Positions 17,644 through 26,274 of a stretch of 64,000 nt of DNA are shown here, piece by piece. The DNA is taken from positions 496,001 to 560,000 of the forward strand of contig NZ_JAIGNJ010000003.1 of NCBI RefSeq assembly GCF_019711415.1. The letters run 5' to 3'. Every line of letters starts with the position of its first letter. Positions within the stretch are counted from its first letter, which is position 1. Under the pieces are notes generated by a model. It did not search any database and was not told where the DNA came from. It saw nothing but the letters and a program-made list of their open reading frames with translations. Made by a program: the position numbers and the translations under genes. The stretch comes from Qipengyuania vesicularis (lineage in GTDB: Bacteria > Pseudomonadota > Alphaproteobacteria > Sphingomonadales > Sphingomonadaceae).

Positions 17644-18342
17644 CTATCCCAGATGCTCCTTGAAGAAATCGGACGTTCTCCCGTCGGCAAGATTGGCCGC
17701 ATCTTCCGCGCGCCGTTTGCCGAACTCTGTCGCAAAGCCGTGGTCGAGTCCTTCGTAGTCGTAGAGCGTCACCTTGGGGTGGTCGTCCAGCCCGTCGTGC
17801 ATCGCCTTTTGCGTGGCCTTGTCGACGAATCCATCCTCCGTGGGCACGTGGAGCAAGAGAGGGTGGGCGATCGCGTGTTTCTCATTCAGAAGTCCGTCGA
17901 TGCCGACACCGTAATAGCCGACCGAGGCGTTTATATCGGTTCGCGCGGCGGTCATGTAGGCGAGACGGCCCCCCAGACAGTATCCGACGCAGCCGACCTT
18001 GGGCACACCTTCCTGGCGGCGGATGTGGTGGATGGTTGCCTCGATATCGCGAATGCCCTGGTCCTGGTCGAACTTGCCCATCAGGTCGAGCGCGCGCTGG
18101 AATTCGGGCTCCACATCCGGGTCCAGTTCCACGCCGGGCTCGAGACGCCAGAAGAGATCGGGGGCAACCGCTAGGTAACCCTCTTCGGCAAATTTGTCGC
18201 ACTTGCGGCGAATGCCCGCATTCACGCCGAAGATTTCCTGGATGACGAGGATTGCGGCGGTCGGCTCTCCGGCAGGTCGGGCGACATAGGCATCGAAGGT
18301 CGCATCGCCCGAAAGGGTGGCAATCGTGACGGTCTCGCTCAT
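17644..18342 (-). CDS. dienelactone hydrolase family protein
   Basis: A 232-residue alpha/beta hydrolase. The nucleophile is a cysteine, Cys122 in GCVGYCLGGR, as in true dienelactone hydrolases, with Glu36 in IQEIFG, Asp170 and His201 (GLDHGF) completing the site. Substrates could be dienelactones or other small esters. It is the first gene of a leftward set with the glutamate-synthase-like and NTF2-like genes, nine bases from the next. Confidence 0.88.
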   Translation of the reverse strand: MSETVTIATLSGDATFDAYVARPAGEPTAAILVIQEIFGVNAGIRRKCDKFAEEGYLAVAPDLFWRLEPGVELDPDVEPEFQRALDLMGKFDQDQGIRDIEATIHHIRRQEGVPKVGCVGYCLGGRLAYMTAARTDINASVGYYGVGIDGLLNEKHAIAHPLLLHVPTEDGFVDKATQKAMHDGLDDHPKVTLYDYEGLDHGFATEFGKRRAEDAANLADGRTSDFFKEHLG

Positions 18343-18442
18343 GGCAGTAATCTCCCTCGATCAGCTCATCGGTGTCTTATGCTTGCATGACGCGGCATGC
18401 AGGGCCAGATAGGTGCTTGCAAGCTCTAACGGAGGAAACGCG

Positions 18443-18706
18443 ATGAAGGTCCATATCGAAATCGACTGTACGCCCGAGGAGGCGCGGACTTTCATGGGCT
18501 TGCCCGATGTGGGCAAGGCCAACGATATCTACGTCGACATGATGTCGAAGGCGATGAAGGGCGTTTCCAGCACCGACCAGTTGCAGGAGTATGCACGTCA
18601 GCTCGCCCCCATGGGCCAGGCCGGGTTCAAGCTCTTCCAAAGCTTCATGGAAGGTGCGCAGGCAGCGAAGAAGCCGTCTAAGAAGCCCGCCACTTCTGAC
18701 GACTAG
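18443..18706 (+). CDS. DUF6489 family small protein
   Basis: An 87-residue protein starting MKVHIEIDCTPEEARTFMGLPDVG, preceded by a strong GGAGG site. The middle helix MGQAGFKLFQSFMEGA and a Lys/Pro/Ala tail follow. The family is widespread in alphaproteobacteria and has no known function. It sits 15 bases before mnmE and is probably co-transcribed with it. Confidence 0.78.
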   Translation: MKVHIEIDCTPEEARTFMGLPDVGKANDIYVDMMSKAMKGVSSTDQLQEYARQLAPMGQAGFKLFQSFMEGAQAAKKPSKKPATSDD

Positions 18707-18721
18707 AGACCGGTTACACCT

Positions 18722-19996
18722 ATGGCTGACACCATCTTCGCCCTGTCGAGCGGAGCGCCTCCCGCTGCCATCGGTGTAGTGCGGATCAGCGGACCTGCAG
18801 CCGCAAATGCGATCGAGGCGCTCGCAGGAGGATTGCCCGAGGCACGCCATGCGAGCCTGCGTACGTTGCGCGACGGGCAGGGGCGGGAACTGGACCGTGT
18901 CCTCGTGCTCTGGTTTCCCGGCCCGCGAACCGCGACGGGAGAGGATCTGGCCGAGTTTCATTGCCACGGCGGCAGGGCGGTGGTCGATGCGATTGAAAGC
19001 ACTCTAGGCAAACTGGAAGAGTTCAGGCGAGCTGAGCCCGGAGAGTTTACCCGTCGTGCCTTCGCCAATGGTGTGATCGATCTTGCCGAGGCCGAGGGAC
19101 TGGGTGACCTGCTTGCGGCAGAGACCGAGCTCCAGCGGCAAGCAGCTCAGGCTGCGGCGGAGGGTGGACTTTCGCAGAAGGTGGATGGCTGGCGCGACCG
19201 GGTGTTGCATCTTTCGGCTTTGGTCGAGGCTGTTCTCGACTTCGGTGACGAGGACGATGTGGATGCACTCCCGGAGATGTTCCACGTGGAACTTTCGCAG
19301 CTTGCGAGCGAATGGCGAGACGCGATCGAGGCTCCGCGTGCGGAGCGGTTGCGGGATGGCATTAGGGTAGTCCTGGCGGGTCCGCCTAACTCGGGAAAGT
19401 CTTCGCTCTTCAATGCGCTGCTCGATGAGGGTGCTGCCATCGTGTCGGAAGAGGCCGGAACGACGCGCGATGTGATCGAGCGCCCGGTTGCCTTCTCGGG
19501 CGTACCTTTCGTGCTGGTGGACACGGCGGGCCTGCGCGAAGAGGGCGCGGGGCAGATCGAGCAGATAGGGATCGGGCGTGCGCGCGATGAACTGGCTAAG
19601 GCGGACATCGTCCTTTGGCTCGGCGGCGAGGGCGAGGGTCCGGATGGCGCTTGGGAGATTGCATCACGCTGCGATGTGGATGCGGATGGGAAGACCTGTC
19701 CCGACTATGTCGTTTCGGCTGTAACTGGTGCTGGCGTCAGCGCGCTCACGGAGGGCCTTGTGGCTCAAGCGAGGTCGTTACTTCCGAAACCGGGCAGCGC
19801 GGCACTGAATGCGAGGCAGGGCGCTGCGCTTGTGGATGCGCTCGATGCGATTGGAGGGATATTGGAAGGACACGATGCGCTCTTGACCGCAGAACGTCTC
19901 CGCCTTGCGCGACTGGCGCTCGACCGGCTGCTTGGCCGCCATTCGACCGAGGACATGCTCGAAGCCTTGTTCGGCCGGTTCTGCATCGGCAAATGA
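18722..19996 (+). CDS. mnmE: tRNA modification GTPase MnmE
   Basis: A 424-residue MnmE with the N-terminal folate-binding domain (about 1-115), helical domain and inserted G domain: G1 GPPNSGKSS (220-228), G2 TTRD (247-250), G3 DTAG (267-270) and the C-terminal FCIGK with the essential Cys421. The usual G4 NKxD is replaced by SRCD (315-318). With MnmG it adds the carboxymethylaminomethyl group to wobble uridine 34. A parS site lies inside the gene and another directly after the stop. It is somewhat shorter than the ~450 of most MnmE proteins because the G domain is compact. Confidence 0.94.
   Translation: MADTIFALSSGAPPAAIGVVRISGPAAANAIEALAGGLPEARHASLRTLRDGQGRELDRVLVLWFPGPRTATGEDLAEFHCHGGRAVVDAIESTLGKLEEFRRAEPGEFTRRAFANGVIDLAEAEGLGDLLAAETELQRQAAQAAAEGGLSQKVDGWRDRVLHLSALVEAVLDFGDEDDVDALPEMFHVELSQLASEWRDAIEAPRAERLRDGIRVVLAGPPNSGKSSLFNALLDEGAAIVSEEAGTTRDVIERPVAFSGVPFVLVDTAGLREEGAGQIEQIGIGRARDELAKADIVLWLGGEGEGPDGAWEIASRCDVDADGKTCPDYVVSAVTGAGVSALTEGLVAQARSLLPKPGSAALNARQGAALVDALDAIGGILEGHDALLTAERLRLARLALDRLLGRHSTEDMLEALFGRFCIGK
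19278..19293. other. parS site 1 (inside mnmE)
   Basis: TGTTCCACGTGGAACT matches the parS 16-mer with one non-consensus end base. It encodes part of MFHVEL in MnmE. It is expected to be a ParB loading site. Confidence 0.85.
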
Positions 19997-20012
19997 TGTT
20001 TCACGTGGAACA
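19997..20012. other. parS site 2 (between mnmE and mnmG)
   Basis: TGTTTCACGTGGAACA begins immediately after the mnmE stop codon. One central-arm base pair is mismatched, within the known parS variation. Confidence 0.9.
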
Positions 20013-20057
20013 CGCTTAGGCTTTGAACGCGCGCCGGTTTGCGGTATCGGCGCGGCC

Positions 20058-21911
20058 ATGCAGGATTTCGACATCGTAATTGTCGGCGGCGGACATGCCG
20101 GCGTCGAGGCGGCTTGTGCAGCTGCGCGGATGGGGGCGAGGACCGCTCTCGTCAGTTTCGACCTATCAAAGATCGGTGCCATGAGCTGCAATCCCGCGAT
20201 TGGCGGTCTGGGCAAGGGCCACCTGGTGCGTGAAGTCGACGCGCTTGACGGGGTGATAGGCCGTGCCGCCGATGCTGGAGCAATTCACTACCGCATGCTC
20301 AACCGTTCGAAAGGCAGCGCCGTTTGGGGCCCACGGGTCCAGGCGGATCGAACACTCTTTCGTGCAGCTGTCCAAGGCATGGTCAAGCGCCAGGCGAACC
20401 TAACCTTGATCAAGGGGGAGGCCGCTTCGCTTCGCCTGGAGAGCGGGGAGGTGCGCGGGATCGCGCTTGCCGACGGCAAGGAGTTGCGAGCAGCCGCTGT
20501 CGTCCTGTGTACGGGGACGTTTCTCGGCGGCACTCTGTTCCGCGGAGAGGAGCGTCTGGAGGGAGGTCGCATCGGCGAGGATGTCGCCCGTGTCCTGGCG
20601 GCGCAGTTGCGGGAGGCTGACTTGCCAATGGCGCGCCTCAAGACGGGCACGCCGCCGCGCCTTGATGGGCGGACAATCGACTGGGCTTCGTTGGAGGAGC
20701 AGCCTTCAGACGGTGAGGATTGGACCATGTCCTCGCTCTCATCTGGGCGCGAGAACTCCCAGGTGTTCTGTGCGATCACACGCACCAATCGCGCAGCGCA
20801 TGACATCATCCGCGCCAATCTTGACCGGTCGCCGCTCTTCTCCGGGGCCATCGGCGCTGCAGGACCGCGATATTGTCCCTCGATTGAAGACAAGATCCAT
20901 CGCTTCGGTGATCGCGAAGGGCACCAGGTCTTCCTCGAGCCCGAGGGCCTGTCGACCCATCTTGTCTACCCCAACGGCATCAGCACATCGCTCCCCACCG
21001 ATGTCCAGCTAGCGATGCTGCGCGCGATGAAAGGGCTGGAGCGCGTCGAGATGGAGGTCCCTGGCTATGCCGTGGAGTACGACCACATCGATCCCCGTGC
21101 CCTGCGGGCGAACCTTGAGCTTCGCGCGATCCCGGGCCTCTACTGTGCCGGTCAAATCAATGGCACGACGGGCTATGAGGAGGCCGCTGCTCAAGGGCTG
21201 GTTGCGGGACTGAATGCCGCCGCCAAGGTCTTGGGCCGAAATCCGGTCGGGCTTGATCGCTCCAATTCATATATCGCCGTCATGGTCGATGATCTGACAT
21301 TGCAGGGTGTGAGCGAGCCCTATCGCATGCTGACGGCTCGAGCGGAGTATCGCCTCCGCCTCCGGGCGGCGAACGCTGATACGCGCCTTACCGGTCTTGG
21401 GATCGAAGCGGGGCTGGTCGGGGAGGAGCGTGCCACCTGGTTTGCCACCAGGGAGGCGCGGCGATCGGTCATCGACAACCAGCTCGATGAAGAAGTGCAC
21501 GCCAACAGGTTGATCGAAGGTGGCGTCAGCGCAAAGGTCGATCGCGGCTCCCAGCGCCTGCGCGACTGGCTGCGCGGCGGGCAGATCTCGATCGATGACC
21601 TCTCACGGATAGTCGGTGGGCTAGATGCGCAGGACTCGCTCACGGTCGAAATGGTGGAAGATACGATCTACGAGCCCTATCTTGCTCGTCAGGAAGCCGA
21701 ATTGCGAGATCTCAAGGCAGGCGAGAAGCTTCGTCTGCCGCATGACTTCCCCTATGGCGCCGTGCCCGGCTTGTCGAACGAGATGGTCGAGCGCCTGAGC
21801 AAGGCACAACCGGAAACGCTCTCGGCTGCAGGCCGCGTTCCGGGCATTACGCCTGCTGCCCTTGCTGCGCTTCTTGTCCACGCGCGCCGGCTGGAGGAGA
21901 AAGCGGCATGA
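20058..21911 (+). CDS. mnmG: tRNA uridine-5-carboxymethylaminomethyl synthase subunit MnmG
   Basis: A 617-residue FAD protein: [19 protein letters not shown] at the N-terminus (Rossmann motif), [53 protein letters not shown] and the C-terminal helical domain that binds MnmE ([19 protein letters not shown]). The ATG at 20058 is where the family begins; the frame remains open upstream through the mnmE end. It overlaps rsmG by four bases. Confidence 0.96.
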   Translation: MQDFDIVIVGGGHAGVEAACAAARMGARTALVSFDLSKIGAMSCNPAIGGLGKGHLVREVDALDGVIGRAADAGAIHYRMLNRSKGSAVWGPRVQADRTLFRAAVQGMVKRQANLTLIKGEAASLRLESGEVRGIALADGKELRAAAVVLCTGTFLGGTLFRGEERLEGGRIGEDVARVLAAQLREADLPMARLKTGTPPRLDGRTIDWASLEEQPSDGEDWTMSSLSSGRENSQVFCAITRTNRAAHDIIRANLDRSPLFSGAIGAAGPRYCPSIEDKIHRFGDREGHQVFLEPEGLSTHLVYPNGISTSLPTDVQLAMLRAMKGLERVEMEVPGYAVEYDHIDPRALRANLELRAIPGLYCAGQINGTTGYEEAAAQGLVAGLNAAAKVLGRNPVGLDRSNSYIAVMVDDLTLQGVSEPYRMLTARAEYRLRLRAANADTRLTGLGIEAGLVGEERATWFATREARRSVIDNQLDEEVHANRLIEGGVSAKVDRGSQRLRDWLRGGQISIDDLSRIVGGLDAQDSLTVEMVEDTIYEPYLARQEAELRDLKAGEKLRLPHDFPYGAVPGLSNEMVERLSKAQPETLSAAGRVPGITPAALAALLVHARRLEEKAA

Positions 21912-22540
21912 TCGGCGATGAGGCGCAAGCGCGCGCCAGCATAAGTGAGTGGGCCGGGGCCGCCGCTATCGATAAGCTGGAGATGCTGGCAGCAGCTCTG
22001 CGGGTAGAGAATGATCGCCAGAACCTCGTCTCAAAGGCGTCGATGGACGAGGTTTGGGTGCGACACTTTGCCGATTCAGCCCAGCTGATCGCCCATGTTC
22101 CACGTGAAACATCTGGGCCTTGGTTCGATCTCGGGAGCGGGGCCGGTTTCCCGGGCCTCGTCCTGGCCATCCTGCGCCCGGACGAATCGACCGTACTCGT
22201 CGAATCGCGCCGCCGCCGGATCGACTGGCTGGCGGCTATGACCGAGCAACTCGATCTTCCCAATTGCGAAATCGAGGGAAAACGCCTCGAGCTCGTCGAT
22301 ACGCGAAAAGCCGCGGTAATCTCAGCTCGGGCGTTCGCTCCGCTGCCGAAGCTCCTCAATTTATCCGCACGCTTCTCCACAGCCACCACATATTGGGTGT
22401 TGCCCAAGGGGCGTTCGGCTGCGCAAGAAGTCGAGGAGCTGCCGCGCAATATGCGCAAGATGTTCCACGTGGAACAATCCTTGACGGACGATGAGGCCGG
22501 GATCGTCATCGGCAAGGGCAAGATAGGGACGAAAAAATGA
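21908..22540 (+). CDS. rsmG: 16S rRNA (guanine527-N7)-methyltransferase
   Basis: A 210-residue RsmG/GidB. The SAM-binding loop [17 protein letters not shown] is followed by [16 protein letters not shown] and [13 protein letters not shown]. It methylates G527 of 16S rRNA. ATGA overlaps join it to mnmG upstream and parA downstream. Two parS sites lie inside it, one encoding HVPRET and one encoding MFHVEQ, so its coding sequence doubles as centromere. Confidence 0.94.
   Translation: MIGDEAQARASISEWAGAAAIDKLEMLAAALRVENDRQNLVSKASMDEVWVRHFADSAQLIAHVPRETSGPWFDLGSGAGFPGLVLAILRPDESTVLVESRRRRIDWLAAMTEQLDLPNCEIEGKRLELVDTRKAAVISARAFAPLPKLLNLSARFSTATTYWVLPKGRSAAQEVEELPRNMRKMFHVEQSLTDDEAGIVIGKGKIGTKK
22096..22111. 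other. parS site 3 (inside rsmG)
   Basis: TGTTCCACGTGAAACA, a parS variant with one arm mismatch, on the coding sequence for HVPRET. Confidence 0.88.
22461..22476. other. parS site 4 (end of rsmG)
   Basis: TGTTCCACGTGGAACA is a perfect 16-base palindrome 61 bases before the parA start. It is the best of the four sites. Confidence 0.92.
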
Positions 22541-23325
22541 TCACTATCGCGATCGCAAACCAGAAGGGCGGGGTGGGTAAGACTACGACCGCAATCAATA
22601 TCGCCACCGCGATGGCGGCCTCCGGTTGGAAAACGCTGCTGATCGACATGGATCCGCAGGGCAATGCCTCCACGGGGCTTGGCATTGAGAATTCTGCTCG
22701 CGAACTCACCAGCTACGATCTGCTCGTTGGCGAAGCGACACTCGCCCAAGTCGCGCAAAGCACTGAAATTCCCGGGCTCGATATCGTGCCTGCCACTCAG
22801 GACCTGTCGGGCGCCGAGGTCGAGCTCGTATCGGTCGAGGATCGCACGCACCGCCTCCAGCGCGCACTCGACGCGCCGCAGCCCGGTTTCAGTGGCTATG
22901 ACATCGCTTTCATCGATTGCCCACCTTCGCTGGGCCTGTTGACGCTCAATGCATTGGGCGCGGCGGATACCTTGATGGTCCCGCTCCAGTGTGAATTCTT
23001 CGCGCTCGAAGGGCTGAGCCAGCTTCTCCAGACCGTCGAACGCATCCAGCAGCGCTTCAACCCCGATCTCGGCATAGTGGGCATTGCGCTCACAATGTTC
23101 GACCGGCGCAACCGCCTGACCGACCAGGTCGCCGACGACGTGCGCGAATGCCTTGGGAATCTCGTCTTCGAGAACGTCATTCCGCGCAATGTCCGCCTGT
23201 CGGAAGCGCCGAGCCACGGGATGCCCGCGCTGATCTACGACCACAATTGTCCCGGCAGCCGTGCCTATATCGGTCTCGCTCGCGAGCTGATCGGACGTCT
23301 GCCCGAAAAGAGGAAAGCCGCATGA
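22537..23325 (+). CDS. parA: chromosome partitioning ATPase ParA
   Basis: A 262-residue ParA/Soj. The deviant Walker A motif is KGGVGKTTTAINIA (signature Lys10 and Lys15), with LLIDMDPQGNAS as the A' box and FIDCPPSLGLLTLNAL as Walker B. It binds DNA nonspecifically as an ATP dimer and drives ParB-parS segregation. It overlaps rsmG and parB by four bases each. Confidence 0.96.
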   Translation: MITIAIANQKGGVGKTTTAINIATAMAASGWKTLLIDMDPQGNASTGLGIENSARELTSYDLLVGEATLAQVAQSTEIPGLDIVPATQDLSGAEVELVSVEDRTHRLQRALDAPQPGFSGYDIAFIDCPPSLGLLTLNALGAADTLMVPLQCEFFALEGLSQLLQTVERIQQRFNPDLGIVGIALTMFDRRNRLTDQVADDVRECLGNLVFENVIPRNVRLSEAPSHGMPALIYDHNCPGSRAYIGLARELIGRLPEKRKAA

Positions 23326-24260
23326 GTACCGCTATCGACCGCAAGAAGAAGCTCGGCCGCGGCCTCGGTGCGCTGATGGGAGAGATCCAGCGCGAGGAGC
23401 CGCTGGTTCGGGAAAATGCCAGTGAAAACAAGGCGGAAGGCGAACCCGGAGCTGTCGCGAAGGATGGCCTCGCTGACATCCCCGTCGCGGACATTTCTCC
23501 GCTCCCCGGTCAGCCGCGTACGCGCTTCGATGACGAGGCGCTCGACCAGCTCGCCGCGTCGATCGCCCAGCGCGGGGTTATCCAGCCCGTTATTGTCACC
23601 GCGAGGGGCGATGGGCGATACCAGCTCGTTGCCGGCGAACGCCGGTGGCGTGCCGCGCAGCGCGCTCGCTTGCATGCCATACCCGCGATCGTGCGCGACC
23701 TCGAGCAACGCGAGATCATGGCTCTTGCGCTGATCGAAAACCTCCAGCGCGAGGATCTTAACCCGCTGGAAGAAGCGCGCGCTTACCAGAAGCTTTCGGA
23801 TGACGAAGGCATGACCCAGGCCGATATCGCCAAGCTGGTCGACAAGTCGCGTAGCCATGTGGCGAACTTCCAGCGCCTTCTCGCACTACCGCAGGAAGTC
23901 CTTGATTTCCTTGCGGAAGGCAAGCTCACTATGGGCCATGCTCGCCCCTTAATCGGGAACGATGACGCCACGGACATCGCGCGGCGAGCCGTGAACGACA
24001 ATCTGTCCGTCCGCGAGGTGGAGAAGTTGGCCCGCGGGGGCGCTCCGAAGAAGGCGAAGGCGCCAAGCCAAAAGCCAGTCGGTGATGCAACGAGTGACGC
24101 CGACATTGCGGCAGTTCAGGGTCATCTCGAAGAATTCCTCGGCCTTCCCGTGAAGATCAAGACTGAAGGCGCCCCGGGCAATGGCACGGTGACTATCGGC
24201 TATCGTACGCTCGACCAGCTCGACCTCATTTGCCAGCGGCTGACAGGCGGCGACATCTGA
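23322..24260 (+). CDS. parB: chromosome partitioning protein ParB
   Basis: A 312-residue ParB. The N-terminus has KKLGRGLGALMGE, the typical ParA-contact segment; residues about 60-150 are the CTP-binding ParB/Srx domain with QPRTRFDDEAL and GERRWRAAQRA; then comes a helix-turn-helix (TQADIAKLVDKSRSHVANFQRL) and a C-terminal dimerisation domain. It loads at parS and spreads as a sliding clamp. The ATG at 23322 overlaps the parA stop. Confidence 0.96.
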   Translation: MSTAIDRKKKLGRGLGALMGEIQREEPLVRENASENKAEGEPGAVAKDGLADIPVADISPLPGQPRTRFDDEALDQLAASIAQRGVIQPVIVTARGDGRYQLVAGERRWRAAQRARLHAIPAIVRDLEQREIMALALIENLQREDLNPLEEARAYQKLSDDEGMTQADIAKLVDKSRSHVANFQRLLALPQEVLDFLAEGKLTMGHARPLIGNDDATDIARRAVNDNLSVREVEKLARGGAPKKAKAPSQKPVGDATSDADIAAVQGHLEEFLGLPVKIKTEGAPGNGTVTIGYRTLDQLDLICQRLTGGDI

Positions 24261-24263
24261 CCT

Positions 24264-24746
24264 TTAGATACGCTCGGAGATAAGCTCCGCAAGCCGTTCT
24301 ATTCCGGCGCGATCTTCCTCGTCGAAGCGCGCCTTGGAGGGGCTGTCGAGATCGATGACCGCCACGACCTCGCCATTGCGAATGACCGGGACGACCAGTT
24401 CGGAGTTGGTCACTGCATCGCAGGCGATGTGGCCGGGGAATGCATGGACGTCGGCGACCAGCTGCGTCGTCGCTTCGGCTGCCGCCACACCGCAAACGCC
24501 TTTGCCGAGCGGGATGCGGATACAGGCAGGTCGTCCGACGAAGGGGCCGAGCACAAGCTCCCCATCGACCATGCGGTAGAATCCCGCCCAATTCATGTCG
24601 GGGAGGAACTCCCACAGCAGGGCGGCGATGTTTGCCATATTCGCGACGCCGTCAGCCTCACCGGCGGTGAGAGCCTCGGCCGCTTCAAGCAGCTGCCGAT
24701 AGGCTTCTGGCTTCGGGCAATCGGCTGCGGGTCGAAAATCATACAT
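24264..24746 (-). CDS. GAF-domain free methionine-(R)-sulfoxide reductase
   Basis: A 160-residue single GAF domain protein of the fRMsr type, with MNWAGFYRM, LGPFVGRPACIRIPLGKGVCGVAA and HIACDAVTNSELVVPVI. The three cysteines of the catalytic set (in PACIRI, GVCGVAA and IACD) are present. It reduces free Met-R-O. It starts at the ATG at 24746 and converges with parB, leaving a three-base gap between stops. Confidence 0.87.
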   Translation of the reverse strand: MYDFRPAADCPKPEAYRQLLEAAEALTAGEADGVANMANIAALLWEFLPDMNWAGFYRMVDGELVLGPFVGRPACIRIPLGKGVCGVAAAEATTQLVADVHAFPGHIACDAVTNSELVVPVIRNGEVVAVIDLDSPSKARFDEEDRAGIERLAELISERI

Positions 24747-24822
24747 GGCAAGCGATCTAGTCTGCCGCCGCCCAAGTGCAAGAGCGTTGCAGCCCGGAAG
24801 GCGCTGGCCTATCGCTGTCGTC

Positions 24823-26274
24823 ATGAGCATTCTCAAGAAGCTGGGCATCGCCCTTCTCGTCGTGATCGCCCTGCTTGCGATTGCCTTCTTCGTCGTCAGC
24901 CGCGGGGATACCGCGACGTTGGGGGTGGACGAGGTATCGGGCACCGATCCGACCCTCGAAGACCCCGATGCGGAGACCTTCCCGACCGTGGCCATTGCCG
25001 ATCCGGTCGGCTGGGCAGACGACGAAGCACCGATCGCGGCCGAAGGTCTTGAGGTAAATCGATTTGCGACCGGCCTCGATCACCCGCGGACGCTCTATGC
25101 GCTTCCGAATGGTGACATCCTTGTTTCGCTCACCCGCTCTCCGAACCAAGAGGGTGGCGGCATCATGGGCTGGATCGCCAACAAGCTCATGACCAAGGCA
25201 GGGGCAAACGGCCCATCTCCCAACCAGATCGTGCTTCTTCGCGATGAGGACGGTGATGGCGCTGCAGAAACGCGCAAAGTGCTTGTCGACGGCCTCGATT
25301 CACCCTCGGGCATCGCCTGGGGTAACGACACACTTTATATCGCGAATCACGACGAAGTGCTTGCTTTCCCATATCAATTGGGCGGCGAGTTGATCACGGG
25401 AGAACCCAGCAAGGTCACCGACCTCGCAGGTGGTGGCGGCCACTGGATGCGCAATCTTGAGCTTCATCCCGATGGCAACCGCCTCTATGTCGCCGTCGGT
25501 TCCGATACCAACATCGGCGACAAGGGGATGGAAGCGGAAGAGGGTCGGGCGCTCATCTGGGAAATCGACCTTTCCTCCGGCTCGCGACGCCAGTTCGCCG
25601 GGGGGCTGCGCAATGCGAACGGCCTCGACATCAATCCCTGGTCGGGCGAGCTCTGGACCACCGTCAACGAGCGCGACATGCTCGGCAGCGACCTCGTCCC
25701 GGACTACATGACCAATGTCCCGGTGGGCGCGCATTACGGCTGGCCCTGGGTCTATTGGGGCGACAATTACGACCGCCGTGTCAAGGCTCCGGTTCCGGAT
25801 TACATCAGCTACGTCCGGCGTCCGGAGTATGCACTTGGCCCGCATGTCGCGGCACTGGGCCTCGTTTTCAGCAGGGAAGGTGCGGTCATGGGTGAGGAAT
25901 TCTCCAGCGGCGCCTTCATTGCCCGGCATGGGTCGTGGAACCGCAAGCCGCCTTCGGGATACGACGTGGTCTATGTCGCCTTCGACGAGCGCGGCAATCC
26001 CCAAGGCAAGCCGATACCGGTGCTTACCGGCTTCCTGAAGGATGATGGAGACACGCGCGGTCGTCCGACCTGGGTCGAATGGGCAGCCGACGGCTCGCTG
26101 CTGGTAAGCGACGATACCGCCGGGATCATCTGGCGCGTCAAGGGCACCGATGCCTCGCCGCAGGGTGCAATCGAGCGGATTGCCGGAAGGCGCCTACCGC
26201 CGCAGCGCGAATTGCGCGGCCAGAATGCGACCTTTGGCGAGGACGATTACGCCCGCGAGGTAACCGCCAACTAG
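24823..26274 (+). CDS. PQQ-dependent sorbosone/glucose dehydrogenase-like protein
   Basis: A 483-residue protein with an N-terminal membrane anchor (about residues 5-24, KLGIALLVVIALLAIAFFVV) and a six-bladed propeller of the sorbosone dehydrogenase type. Family strings include FATGLDHPRTLYALPNGDILV, YVAVGSDTNIGDKGME, GLRNANGLDINPWSGELW, ERDMLG and GEEFSSGAFIARHGSWNR. It would oxidise sugars or aldehydes at the periplasmic face with PQQ. No pqq genes are nearby. Its stop overlaps the convergent acyl-CoA dehydrogenase stop by four bases. Confidence 0.85.
   Translation: MSILKKLGIALLVVIALLAIAFFVVSRGDTATLGVDEVSGTDPTLEDPDAETFPTVAIADPVGWADDEAPIAAEGLEVNRFATGLDHPRTLYALPNGDILVSLTRSPNQEGGGIMGWIANKLMTKAGANGPSPNQIVLLRDEDGDGAAETRKVLVDGLDSPSGIAWGNDTLYIANHDEVLAFPYQLGGELITGEPSKVTDLAGGGGHWMRNLELHPDGNRLYVAVGSDTNIGDKGMEAEEGRALIWEIDLSSGSRRQFAGGLRNANGLDINPWSGELWTTVNERDMLGSDLVPDYMTNVPVGAHYGWPWVYWGDNYDRRVKAPVPDYISYVRRPEYALGPHVAALGLVFSREGAVMGEEFSSGAFIARHGSWNRKPPSGYDVVYVAFDERGNPQGKPIPVLTGFLKDDGDTRGRPTWVEWAADGSLLVSDDTAGIIWRVKGTDASPQGAIERIAGRRLPPQRELRGQNATFGEDDYAREVTAN

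Noticed and set aside
21847-23244. 465-codon frame opposite rsmG and parA
   Set aside because: Antisense to three well-defined genes joined by overlaps; not plausible.
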